IMG/VR virus record: IMGVR_UViG_3300042923_000433
Location: 1 to 40,772 of that record
DNA: 40,772 nucleotides
DNA from: a virus
Strand: one strand, 5' to 3'
Shown here: one piece after another, positions 1 to 6,341 of the stretch
Layout of the letters: each line of letters opens with the position of its first letter
Numbering within the stretch: the stretch's first letter is position 1
The notes under the pieces: generated by a model
Seen by the model: the letters and a program-made list of their open reading frames with translations, nothing else
Told to the model about the DNA's origin: nothing
Databases searched by the model: none
Made by a program: the position numbers and the translations under genes

Positions 1-121
1 TAGCGAAATTGAGGGGCTGGTCGCCTTCGTAGTACGACTCAGCCCTCTCAATATCGGGTCGACGGTTGTTCAGTCGCGTGTAGATACGCTGCGTCAGTTT
101 CCGGGCGGAATCCGCGTCCAT
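1..121 (-). CDS. Portal protein, N-terminal fragment (duplicate of the portal start)
   Basis: This is the first 40 codons of the portal gene, present again only because the contig ends overlap. The ATG is at 121 on the minus strand, 16 bases downstream of the terL stop. In the closed genome terL is therefore followed directly by the portal gene. The complete copy is at 39310-40770. Confidence 0.9.
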   Translation of the reverse strand, partial: MDADSARKLTQRIYTRLNNRRPDIERAESYYEGDQPLNFA

Positions 122-123
122 GC
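1..123. repeat. Terminal redundancy, copy 1 (identical to 40650-40772)
   Basis: The first 123 bases are identical to the last 123 bases of the window. The repeat lies inside the portal gene, far from the candidate packaging site next to the terminase genes. It is therefore best read as the overlap left when a circular or circularly permuted genome is assembled into a line, not as a biological terminal repeat. Removing one copy leaves about 40,649 bases. Confidence 0.95.
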
Positions 124-137
124 GCCCTCCTGACGGG

Positions 138-1790
138 TCAGTAGTAGATGAAGTTGTCCGGCTGCTCAGTCAGAGCACCGTCTGCGATGGCATCCATGCG
201 GGCTTCATGCGCCAGCACTGAGGTCATCGCGAGGTCGATCTTCTGCGGGTCGGTCGGTTTGCCGATGAAGTACCGGTTGATCCCCGTCGCGGGATCAACC
301 CCACGAGCTCGAAGGATCGCGTTCCGCAGATGCGCTTCCACATCCACGTCCCCGTCGTGCGTGAAGTCCGACTCGACGTTGTACACGTCCGTGCGGAACC
401 GCTCGAGCGCCGCATGCATCGGGTTTAGACGGTTCGTCGCCCACTTGAGGAACACCCTGTCGCCGTGTTCAGCGGCCAGGTTGTCGATCTCGGACTCCCA
501 GAACGCGGGGTCGAGGTAGGCGCGGACGATCTCGAACTCTGACGCGATCTGTGACCACGCGGCAGCAACCTCCGCGCGCGGAATACGCCCATCCCAGTCC
601 TGCGGGCGCCAATGCGTCTTCCGACGCGCGTCTCCATAGACGGGGGTGAACTGATACCCGTCGAGCGTTTCCAGCCGGATGCCGGTGTGGTCATCGTTGT
701 TCGACCCGTCGAACCCGGCACACACCTTCGTGCGCGCCGAAACGGTGATGGGCGTCTCGACCTTTCGGTCGGCCCACTTCGTCATGTCCAGCCACGCACC
801 CGAACCGGCAACGATCCGGTTCCCAAAGAACCGCTCCGCCTCAGCAGGATTCGCCTCGGACAACGCCGAAGACTCTGCCTCGATCGACCGCTGATCCACC
901 CACGGCGACCCGCCATAGTTGAACGCGAAGATCAGCGCCCGATCCTTCTTCAGATCGAACCGAAGATTCGCCGGCGGCGGGAAGTAGTGCTTGAGAACGT
1001 CCTTACGCTTCGACTCGTGCGTGTCCTGAGCCTGCGACGCCTCCGCCGGGTCGTACGGGTTCGTGGTCTCAGAGACCCGGCCACCCATACCGGCAGCACC
1101 GCGACGCAACGTCCGCATGAACTTCTTCATCTTGTTCGAGTCAGTCCACAGGCCAGTCTCATCACACTTGCCCGCCGAGATACGCGCACCAAGCTTGCCG
1201 TCAGCCTTCGACGTCACAATCTCGACCCGCGAGTCACGGTTCCCAGACGGGTGACGGATGAACGCCTCACCAGTACGCACGAGGTTCGACAGCGGCCCCG
1301 AGTCGATCATCGGGATGAGAGCACCCCATGTGTTCTCCACCTGATCCTCAACGACAGCCGCGAGCTGGATGCGAGGGGTCGGCCAGTGGCGCCCTTTCGG
1401 CTCCCCCACCTCGTAGAAGTAGACAGCGCCACACGGGCACCCATGATCGGCGCAAGCGTAGAAGTCGCCCTCGACCGCCCACCCATCGAACAGGCACGGC
1501 CCCATGAACTCGAGACACGTCTCCGCAGCAACACCAGGAGACTTCCCAACCTTCTGAGCAGCCATCCACTGGCCCGTGCGATACCTGAACGCAACGTTAC
1601 GTTCACCAGGCTTCGCGGTCGGCCGAACCTCATACCAGTTCGCCAACCACACACGATGATCGAGCGTCGGAGTGAACGGATCACCCGCGGTATCGCCCTC
1701 AGGGACTACACAGTGGTTCTCAATCCACCACATGCCGAGGTAACCGAGGGAACGCGTACGGGGAGGGATCTTGTAGTCAGGCACCTTCAA
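138..1790 (-). CDS. terL: Terminase large subunit
   Basis: A 550-residue terminase large subunit, the motor that cuts concatemeric DNA and pumps it into the prohead through the portal. Seen: a variant Walker A loop VGKSPG (residues 81-86), an acidic Walker B-like pair D210-E211 in a CDETG context, and a C-terminal RNase H-like nuclease region with Asp361 (FDGSNNDD), Asp427 (AYLDP) and a late Asp near residue 525 (KIDLAM). The length is normal for the family. The start overlaps the end of the small subunit by 14 bases. The downstream neighbour across the contig junction is the portal. The Walker A is not the canonical GxxxxGK[ST], which is common in actinophage terminases. Confidence 0.93.
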   Translation of the reverse strand: MKVPDYKIPPRTRSLGYLGMWWIENHCVVPEGDTAGDPFTPTLDHRVWLANWYEVRPTAKPGERNVAFRYRTGQWMAAQKVGKSPGVAAETCLEFMGPCLFDGWAVEGDFYACADHGCPCGAVYFYEVGEPKGRHWPTPRIQLAAVVEDQVENTWGALIPMIDSGPLSNLVRTGEAFIRHPSGNRDSRVEIVTSKADGKLGARISAGKCDETGLWTDSNKMKKFMRTLRRGAAGMGGRVSETTNPYDPAEASQAQDTHESKRKDVLKHYFPPPANLRFDLKKDRALIFAFNYGGSPWVDQRSIEAESSALSEANPAEAERFFGNRIVAGSGAWLDMTKWADRKVETPITVSARTKVCAGFDGSNNDDHTGIRLETLDGYQFTPVYGDARRKTHWRPQDWDGRIPRAEVAAAWSQIASEFEIVRAYLDPAFWESEIDNLAAEHGDRVFLKWATNRLNPMHAALERFRTDVYNVESDFTHDGDVDVEAHLRNAILRARGVDPATGINRYFIGKPTDPQKIDLAMTSVLAHEARMDAIADGALTEQPDNFIYY

Positions 1791-2232
1791 CGGAGACAGC
1801 CTTCAGCCAGTCACCCGACGACGTCTTGCGGGCAGCAGGAGCAGTCGTAGCCGGCGCCGCAGCCGTACCGTCCGAGATCCGCCAGCCGTTCTGACGCATC
1901 CCCGGGATGGACAACCCGAGCTCCGCTTCCATCCGCAGAGCCACCGTCGACCAACCGTTCACAGCCTCGGGAGCCGTCGCCTTGACATAGGCGCGCACAT
2001 AAGCCGCCACCTGAAACTTCAGACCCAGCGACGCCCACGCGGCGCCCTGAGGCTTAGCCCACAACTCATCCCACAACTCAGTCTCGACCGACAACGCCTC
2101 CGCCAGCGGGAAAGCAGGCACAGGACCCGTGTACCCCTCAGCAGGAAGATCAACCCAGTCACGATCAAGAGACCGATACGAGTTCGGATCGGGCGCAGGA
2201 CCACTACGCGCACGAGCACCACCAGAAGGCAT
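1777..2232 (-). CDS. terS: Terminase small subunit
   Basis: A 151-residue protein directly upstream of and overlapping terL, the usual place for the DNA-recognition subunit of the packaging motor. It opens with a glycine/arginine/proline-rich segment (MPSGGARARSGPAPD) typical of actinophage small terminases. A helical core follows that could form the oligomeric ring (LKFQVAAYVRAYVKA), then an Ala/Pro-rich linker and a short C-terminal segment that may contact TerL. The assignment rests on position plus the characteristic N-terminus. No catalytic motif is expected. The ATG at 2232 is the first start after the noncoding region. Confidence 0.85.
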   Translation of the reverse strand: MPSGGARARSGPAPDPNSYRSLDRDWVDLPAEGYTGPVPAFPLAEALSVETELWDELWAKPQGAAWASLGLKFQVAAYVRAYVKATAPEAVNGWSTVALRMEAELGLSIPGMRQNGWRISDGTAAAPATTAPAARKTSSGDWLKAVSVEGA

Positions 2233-2411
2233 AACACCACATCCTCAGCATCACGCTGGGCCGCATCACGCGACCGCGGAACAGTCGAACACCCCTACGA
2301 AAACGGGCGTCCCGGAACGTTTTGAACCCACCTGAGGTTTTTCACACCTCACCGGCGGGCTTCTGGTGGAGGTGCGTCGAGGCCCCTCCCCCTATGCGTT
2401 CGAACAGATGT
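2233..2411. other. Noncoding region upstream of terS, candidate packaging (cos) region
   Basis: A 179-base stretch between an HNH nuclease gene and terS with no convincing reading frame. It holds a perfect hairpin TGAGGT-loop-ACCTCA at 2333-2351 and a C-rich run near 2383-2395. In phages of the HK97 type the packaging site lies beside terS, and an HNH protein there assists terminase cutting, so this is the best place to look for cos. The cut position cannot be read from the sequence. Confidence 0.4.
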
Positions 2412-2762
2412 TCACCGTTGGTTCCAGCCTCCTGGCTGTCTGCCTGCGGTCTGTGTTGAGTCGCATGGTTTGCATAGTCCGCGGCCGGCACTGGGGTCGT
2501 TGGGGTCTAGTCCACGTGCGACGAGTTCGTCGCGTCCGAGTGGGTAGTGGTCTGCGATGACTGAGGGTGCGCGGTGGCAGATGACGCAGATGGGGTGGTG
2601 TGCGAGTACTGCGGCTCTGAACGTCTTGTGTCCACGGGTGTTGGTGTACCTGTCCCTGGTTGCATCCCTGCCCCGGGAGGCCGCTCTACGGTGCTCTAGG
2701 CAGCGTGAGCCCTCACTGGCGGGGAAGATGGTGGGACAGCCGTGGACGGAGCAGACACGCAT
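2412..2762 (-). CDS. HNH endonuclease, terminase-associated
   Basis: A 116-residue HNH nuclease. Visible are a zinc-type pair CVIC, the motif core ADHYPL, and a second Cys pair CKPC, in the order C-x2-C, D-H, C-x2-C expected for the His-Me finger fold. An N-terminal pair of cysteines and a CLEH segment may bind another zinc. The ATG at 2762 is chosen because GGAGG stands 5 bases before it; a longer frame upstream lacks such a site. Its place just before the candidate cos region and terS matches the HK97 gp74 class of HNH proteins, which stimulate terminase cutting. That role is inferred from position. Confidence 0.88.
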   Translation of the reverse strand: MRVCSVHGCPTIFPASEGSRCLEHRRAASRGRDATRDRYTNTRGHKTFRAAVLAHHPICVICHRAPSVIADHYPLGRDELVARGLDPNDPSAGRGLCKPCDSTQTAGRQPGGWNQR

Positions 2763-2797
2763 GTGTCCTCCGTGTGCTGTGGTGTCGAAGGGAAGAG

Positions 2798-2895
2798 TGG
2801 AGCTGCCGGTAATCGAAACCGGGTAACCGTGTGCTAAAAACCTGACATCGTGTCGATGTTCGGTATTTCGCACATCGGGCTTTCCTGTCAGCCCC
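2798..2895 (-). ncRNA. tmRNA-like / tRNA-like small RNA without an mRNA domain
   Basis: Read on the minus strand, the 98 bases form a 7-bp acceptor stem (GGGGCTG with CAGCTCC) whose third pair is G3-U70, followed by discriminator A73. The T-arm CCGGT-TTCGATT-ACCGG is complete. Where a tRNA has D and anticodon arms there is an unpaired 14-nt D-like region and one long helix: TGTGCGAAATACC pairs with GGTTTTTAGCACA (11 of 13 pairs), capped by ACATCG-ACA-CGATGT. The last 27 bases closely resemble, from memory, the 3' end of actinobacterial ssrA; a T-stem G-C pair is replaced by T-A, a compensatory change. No anticodon, no tag frame and no encoded CCA are seen. It lies between two genes, 36 bases before the HNH start. 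Confidence 0.62.
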
Positions 2896-2952
2896 GTGGT
2901 GTGGTTTGCGCCGTCACCTCGGCGAGATACGGAACCCCCTGATGGTTGCGTG

Positions 2953-3213
2953 TCAATCGTCTTCGTCGTCGTCTGCGTCGAATGTTGTCCCGTCGATCCA
3001 CGTGGCGTGGCGTCGTTGGGCGTAATCGAGCAGACCTGACGTGTGGTGTACGGGTTGACCGTCGGGCCATTCCCGCATGTAGTAGCCGTTGCGGTCCTCA
3101 GCGTGGACCCCGTAGACCATGAGTACCCATTCGGTACTGAACGCTCCGGGGAACTCGTCGGCGAAGTGGTTGGCGATCGCGGTTTCGAGGGCGTCTTTGG
3201 TTGCGTCGCTCAT
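2953..3213 (-). CDS. Hypothetical protein, 86 aa, acidic C-terminus
   Basis: Not recognised. The predicted 86-residue protein has a mixed helical N-terminal half and ends in a very acidic tail (DADDDEDD). The start at ATG 3213 overlaps the stop of the preceding 44-residue gene (ATGA), which fixes the start by translational coupling. It is the last gene before the tmRNA-like element and the packaging region. No membrane segment or zinc motif is visible. Confidence 0.75.
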   Translation of the reverse strand: MSDATKDALETAIANHFADEFPGAFSTEWVLMVYGVHAEDRNGYYMREWPDGQPVHHTSGLLDYAQRRHATWIDGTTFDADDDEDD

Positions 3214-3344
3214 CGGTCGTACTGCCAGAACACTCTGCCGCCGACACCTTCGCACTTGTGTGGGCCGGCATGACCAGCAGGCAGGTAGCAGGTGAGGTTG
3301 TCGGTGGCGATAACAAGGGTCGCCGTGCAGTGCTCACCCGTCAT
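3210..3344 (-). CDS. Tiny Cys/His-rich protein, 44 aa
   Basis: A 44-residue protein with spaced metal ligands (HC near the start, then CYLPAGHAGPHKC), which suggests one bound zinc ion. It is coupled at both ends by ATGA overlaps to the 35-residue gene before it and the 86-residue gene after it. The coding nature is supported by this exact stacking rather than by length. Function unknown; similar short CxLxxGHxGxHxC proteins are common in actinophages. Confidence 0.7.
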   Translation of the reverse strand: MTGEHCTATLVIATDNLTCYLPAGHAGPHKCEGVGGRVFWQYDR

Positions 3345-3448
3345 TCGCGTCCTCGTTCCCATTCGTCTGAGCAGCATTCGTCCGCCGCGATCCGGGTTGT
3401 GTACCGGGATGTGCAGTCAGGGCACTCGTATTCAGTGTCAGGACTCAC
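3341..3448 (-). CDS. Tiny zinc-ribbon-like protein, 35 aa
   Basis: A 35-residue frame beginning at a GTG (3448) with AAAGGTG 6 bases upstream and ending in an ATGA overlap with the next gene. It contains CPDC and a later CC pair, the four cysteines expected of a very small zinc ribbon. A GTG three codons earlier is a possible alternative start. Function unknown. Confidence 0.6.
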   Translation of the reverse strand: MSPDTEYECPDCTSRYTTRIAADECCSDEWERGRE

Positions 3449-3499
3449 AATCGTCACCTTTAGGGTCGGCCTGATCTGACACAAGATCCTCGATCCGGC

Positions 3500-3691
3500 T
3501 CAAGGCATGTCCAACATGAACCGGAAGTCACGGATGCGGGTCGCAACCTCAACGAGCCTCGCTTCGAAGCGCCGGTAGTGGTTGGCGCAGTACATGAGGT
3601 CCGTGCCGTTCACGGTCACACACACCCATGCTTGCGCGCCACAGTCGAGGCCGTCGCAACGGTCGGCCGCAATAGGACGCCACTCATCCAT
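3500..3691 (-). CDS. DUF7455-like protein, 63 aa
   Basis: A 63-residue protein with the pattern DRCDGLDCGAQAWV, then CANHYR. From memory this matches the short actinobacterial and actinophage family named DUF7455, with two cysteines in the first motif and C-x2-H in the second, likely holding one metal. The start at ATG 3691 overlaps the end of the upstream 56-residue gene by 8 bases. The biochemical role of the family is not known. A longer frame upstream is a shadow of that neighbour. Confidence 0.7.
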   Translation of the reverse strand: MDEWRPIAADRCDGLDCGAQAWVCVTVNGTDLMYCANHYRRFEARLVEVATRIRDFRFMLDMP

Positions 3692-3854
3692 GACGGCGGC
3701 GATCTTCCTGGTGCCACAGTTCAAGTACTTCGCTGCGCTTGTCGGCGGTGAAGTACCAGAACGGTGTCCTGGGGTCGATGGCTTGCCAGTAGCCGCCATC
3801 CCTGCCGTAACCTGTGGCGCGGTGATCTCCGCGCCTGTATACCGCGTGAACCAT
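3684..3854 (-). CDS. Hypothetical protein, 56 aa
   Basis: Not recognised. The frame reads MVHAVYRRGDHRATGY and continues with an aromatic core (PFWYFTADKRS). It starts 17 bases after the metallophosphoesterase stop and overlaps the next gene by 8 bases, which is the gene spacing seen throughout this operon. Aromatic and charged residues alternate as in a small soluble beta-rich domain. No motif identifies a function. Confidence 0.65.
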   Translation of the reverse strand: MVHAVYRRGDHRATGYGRDGGYWQAIDPRTPFWYFTADKRSEVLELWHQEDRRRHG

Positions 3855-3871
3855 TGGATGCACCGCCTCGG

Positions 3872-4996
3872 CTAGAGGACCGTGAGTGATGACAGGTCGA
3901 ACCCGTCGTCAGTGATGTCGAACACGAGGATTCCGGGGTCGGAGTCTTCGCCGGCGACGTTGCGGAACCAGTCGGAACCGTTGTCGGTGGTCGGGCACTG
4001 AAGCCACCACTTAGACCGGCCCGTGTACGGGTTACGGCCTGTGGGGACCACTGTCAGACAGTGGAAGTGACCGGAGACGAGGATGTCGGCCGACCCGATC
4101 GGTTGACCGCCGTGCTGCTGCTTCGCCCACCAGTTCACGATCCCGTTCTTGGGGGAACGGTGCCCGTGGACCACACCGAGACGGGTGCCGAGGATGTCGA
4201 GGACCGCTGATTCGTCGTACTCGGCGGGGATCGTCCATGTCACGTCGAGGCGGGCGGCTTCAGCAACCTTCCGTACCTGCTTGTGCACGAAAATGCCGAG
4301 GTCGTCACCGGGACGCCCAAGGTCGGTCTTCCCGCGACGCCATGCAGTGTGATTGCTCGGGACCGCGACGACATCGACGTGACCGTGACGGTGCATGAGT
4401 TCAACGAACTTGTACACCTCAGTGCCGGCAAGGTCCATCTGCTGCGCCAACGACAGGTCGTTGGTGAACATCGGGTTGCCGCCGGATTCGAAGTTCTCGA
4501 ACAGGTCGCCCACCTCTGCGAGCACCGTCGACTGCGGGCGGACACGCTTGAGGTGCGCCGCCAGTTTGGTCCGCTTCTCCTCAAGACGGTCCACGAGCTC
4601 GGGCGTACCGCCTCGAGCCCCAGTTTTCCCCGCCTGCACGTCCGACAATGCGACGACAGTCACTCGACGGTCAGCCGTAACCCCTAGGGGTTTTCTCGGT
4701 ACGCGCCTCGCTGTGGCGTACAGGGCGGGAAGATCGAGCCGCACCTCAAGGGGTGCGACTTTGAAAAAGTAGGACGTTAGCCATTCACCGTCAGGCTGCT
4801 GCTTGCGCCACTGGTTGACGGTCCCGACGATTTCGTACTCGCCGGCGTCATACCCGAACTGTTCGAGCAGTTCACGGTGGTTCTGGACTTCACGGATGGG
4901 GCCGGTGGTGATCTCGGCTTCGTCGCCGATGATGACCTGTCGTGCCTGCCATTCGGTGGGGATAGCGCCCATTGCGAGGCGGTTCTCGAGGCTCAT
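3872..4996 (-). CDS. Calcineurin-like metallophosphoesterase
   Basis: A 374-residue protein of the metallophosphoesterase superfamily, which binds two metal ions and cleaves phosphoesters (nucleases such as Mre11, phosphatases). The ordered metal-site motifs are visible: DVQ in place of DxH (ALSDVQAG), GD in EVGDLFE, NH in PSNHTAW, a GH-type motif in VVHGH, and GHFH in VSGHFHC. The ATG at 4996 overlaps the stop of the upstream gene (ATGA). The DxQ variant of the first motif is known in some family members. The substrate cannot be told; a DNA end-processing role is possible given the phage setting. Confidence 0.85.
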   Translation of the reverse strand: MSLENRLAMGAIPTEWQARQVIIGDEAEITTGPIREVQNHRELLEQFGYDAGEYEIVGTVNQWRKQQPDGEWLTSYFFKVAPLEVRLDLPALYATARRVPRKPLGVTADRRVTVVALSDVQAGKTGARGGTPELVDRLEEKRTKLAAHLKRVRPQSTVLAEVGDLFENFESGGNPMFTNDLSLAQQMDLAGTEVYKFVELMHRHGHVDVVAVPSNHTAWRRGKTDLGRPGDDLGIFVHKQVRKVAEAARLDVTWTIPAEYDESAVLDILGTRLGVVHGHRSPKNGIVNWWAKQQHGGQPIGSADILVSGHFHCLTVVPTGRNPYTGRSKWWLQCPTTDNGSDWFRNVAGEDSDPGILVFDITDDGFDLSSLTVL

Positions 4997-5226
4997 TCCA
5001 TGCCCCGCTTCTGCCTCCAGGCACGGAACGCCGTGTCCGACATTGACGGGGCGCCCACTGCGACCAGTTCCTTCAACAGGGCAACATGCCCCCACGCCTT
5101 GTTGCGTGCAGCGGACAGGATTGCTTCCTGCTCCGGTTCGGGGCGGGAGTCGACCCAGACGTCCATGATCGACTTACCGGCAGGGCGAACGGTTGGGGGT
5201 GTTGCGAGCTTGCTGACGAGATCCAC
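4993..5226 (-). CDS. Small helical protein, 77 aa, possible DNA-binding
   Basis: A 77-residue protein starting at a GTG (5226) with GGGGAG 5 bases upstream. The second half is a run of helices with a helix-turn-helix-like look (ALLKELVAVGAPSMSDTAF, then RAWRQKRG). It is the first gene after the promoter at 5495-5524 and overlaps the metallophosphoesterase by ATGA. An in-frame extension back to 5475 exists but has poor third-position GC, so it is not used. Function unknown. Confidence 0.7.
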   Translation of the reverse strand: MDLVSKLATPPTVRPAGKSIMDVWVDSRPEPEQEAILSAARNKAWGHVALLKELVAVGAPSMSDTAFRAWRQKRGME

Positions 5227-5494
5227 GGGTGCTCCCCTGGTTCGGGTACGCCCCCGAAACCCCGGAGGCGGGCTGCGGAAACGAAAAGGGTGCCGACCAT
5301 CAGCCACCCGTTTGGGTGCTGGCTCCGGCTTTGGCGCACACGGGGTAGCGGTCCATGTGGCGCTTTTGTGATGGCGGCCGGCTGCTGCGCGCGGCCTATC
5401 TCGACCCGTTTCGGCGGTGGTAACGACGCTCGGCGGGGAGTCTCGGTTAAACGACGAACCGGCGGGGAGACACACTCCACCACCGGCAGGACTA
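5227..5494 (-). other. Long untranslated leader of the terminase-proximal operon
   Basis: About 268 bases between the promoter at 5495-5524 and the first start codon at 5226, with no convincing reading frame (frames here have low third-position GC). A hairpin CACCC-GTTT-GGGTG lies near 5305-5320. A direct repeat CGGCGGGGAG occurs at 5431-5440 and 5460-5469, just downstream of the start of transcription. A leader this long before a late operon could hold an antitermination or other RNA signal; that is inference. Confidence 0.4.
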
Positions 5495-5524
5495 AGGATA
5501 CTACATAAGCAGGTGCTTATGCAA
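5495..5524 (-). promoter_or_regulatory. Leftward promoter with palindromic operator
   Basis: On the minus strand TTGCAT (5519-5524) and TATCCT (5495-5500) are separated by 18 bases, a sigma70-type arrangement. The spacer is largely filled by a perfect inverted repeat CATAAGCA-GG-TGCTTATG at 5504-5521, which also touches the -35 box. A repressor or activator bound there would control the genes from 5226 to the terminase and perhaps the whole late region. This is the only large gap in the leftward gene series between the early and packaging genes. Confidence 0.6.
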
Positions 5525-5554
5525 GAGGATCGCTAGATATTGTGTCCCTGGCTC

Positions 5555-6106
5555 CTACTCGGTCGGTTCAAACGCAAGGGTAGCGAGGTCCGGGTCGGGG
5601 CTCGCCTGCCATTCGCGAGCCTCGACAACGCGACCCATGACGCCCGTGCCAGGAAAGATGTCCACGACTTCATCGCCCGGCATCCACCCCATGAGATCGA
5701 GCACCCACCCGCAGAACCGTTCAGGCTTCGCGCCGGGCAGGCCGCGCTTCATGGTGATGTTCTCCGCCAGATGATCCCGGCCCACGGGGGCACCGTCCGC
5801 GCTCCGATCGCGGCCAGGCATGAACACCACAGGTTCCCAGGTGTAGGCGATGCGCACGTTGCGCTTGAAGGCGGCGAACGGCTTGACCCAGGAGCCGATC
5901 CGTGCCCCGCGCGGAACAAGCGGGAGCAGGTCGTGCAGGTTGCCGCTGGTCATGCTCAGCGCCCACCCGTCGTACTCGGAAAGCGAGTCGATCAGCTGAC
6001 GGTGAGACTCGATGTCGTCCCACACGCGCGACTCGGCATGGTGCGCGTCATAGAGCTTCCCCATGCCAAAATACGGCGGGTCGGCGTATGCGAGTCTCAC
6101 TCGCAT
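5555..6106 (-). CDS. DNA methyltransferase (N6-adenine / N4-cytosine type)
   Basis: A 183-residue amino-methyltransferase. The catalytic motif IV DPPY is at residues 9-12, and the S-adenosylmethionine-binding motif I (DIFPGTGVMG) lies near residue 155. The order IV then I is that of the beta class. No restriction partner is nearby, so it is an orphan enzyme that likely marks phage DNA against host restriction or modulates gene expression. The ATG at 6106 overlaps the preceding 34-residue gene by 10 bases. The protein is short, with little room for a target-recognition domain between the motifs. Confidence 0.85.
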   Translation of the reverse strand: MRVRLAYADPPYFGMGKLYDAHHAESRVWDDIESHRQLIDSLSEYDGWALSMTSGNLHDLLPLVPRGARIGSWVKPFAAFKRNVRIAYTWEPVVFMPGRDRSADGAPVGRDHLAENITMKRGLPGAKPERFCGWVLDLMGWMPGDEVVDIFPGTGVMGRVVEAREWQASPDPDLATLAFEPTE

Positions 6107-6201
6107 TCCCCTTCTGCGTCGCCACCGTCGATGACGGTTGCGTTCGGCCAGATCCGCATGAGGTAATCGAGGACTGTCGGGCGGTCCTGCGCGGCTGTCA
6201 T
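6097..6201 (-). CDS. Hypothetical protein, 34 aa
   Basis: A 34-residue frame (MTAAQDRPTVLDYLMRIW at the start) with GGGGG 4 bases before the ATG and tight overlaps on both sides (ATGA upstream, 10 bases into the methyltransferase). Supported by this stacking and the good ribosome-binding site. Function unknown; it may serve mainly to couple translation into the methyltransferase. Confidence 0.55.
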   Translation of the reverse strand: MTAAQDRPTVLDYLMRIWPNATVIDGGDAEGECE

Positions 6202-6341
6202 CGTTCCCCCTGTTGGTGAATCGTCAGCACTGCCTTCGGGCGGTGCGCCTCCTCGGCGTGCTCACGGAACTTCTGTTCGGCGGTGAAGCGCTGCGTGTCC
6301 CAGAACTTCTGCCCGCATGCGGAGCAGGTGTAGTGCCACAT
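6198..6341 (-). CDS. C2H2-type zinc-finger protein, 47 aa
   Basis: A 47-residue protein that begins with a classic finger: C-x2-C (CSAC) at residues 6-9, an aromatic at the next turn (KFW), and H-x4-H in EHAEEAH. The spacing resembles a C2H2 zinc finger, which in phages usually contacts DNA. The start shares bases with the upstream stop (TGATG) and the stop overlaps the next ATG. Target unknown. Confidence 0.7.
   Translation of the reverse strand: MWHYTCSACGQKFWDTQRFTAEQKFREHAEEAHRPKAVLTIHQQGER

Noticed and set aside
612-1850. 412-codon plus-strand frame opposite terL
   Set aside because: It is antisense to a clear terminase, rich in Arg/Pro/His with no family pattern; high-GC DNA makes such shadow frames.
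2798-2895. Ordinary class II tRNA or tRNA-Sec reading of the small RNA
   Set aside because: No D-stem, no anticodon loop and no 5-bp anticodon stem at the right distance; the single long helix fits a tmRNA-type domain better.
4993-5475. 160-residue version of the gene ending at 4993
   Set aside because: The added 83 codons have low third-position GC and overlap the leader; GTG 5226 has GGGGAG at the right distance.
5555-6106. Restriction-modification system
   Set aside because: Only a methyltransferase is present; no restriction or specificity subunit lies nearby.
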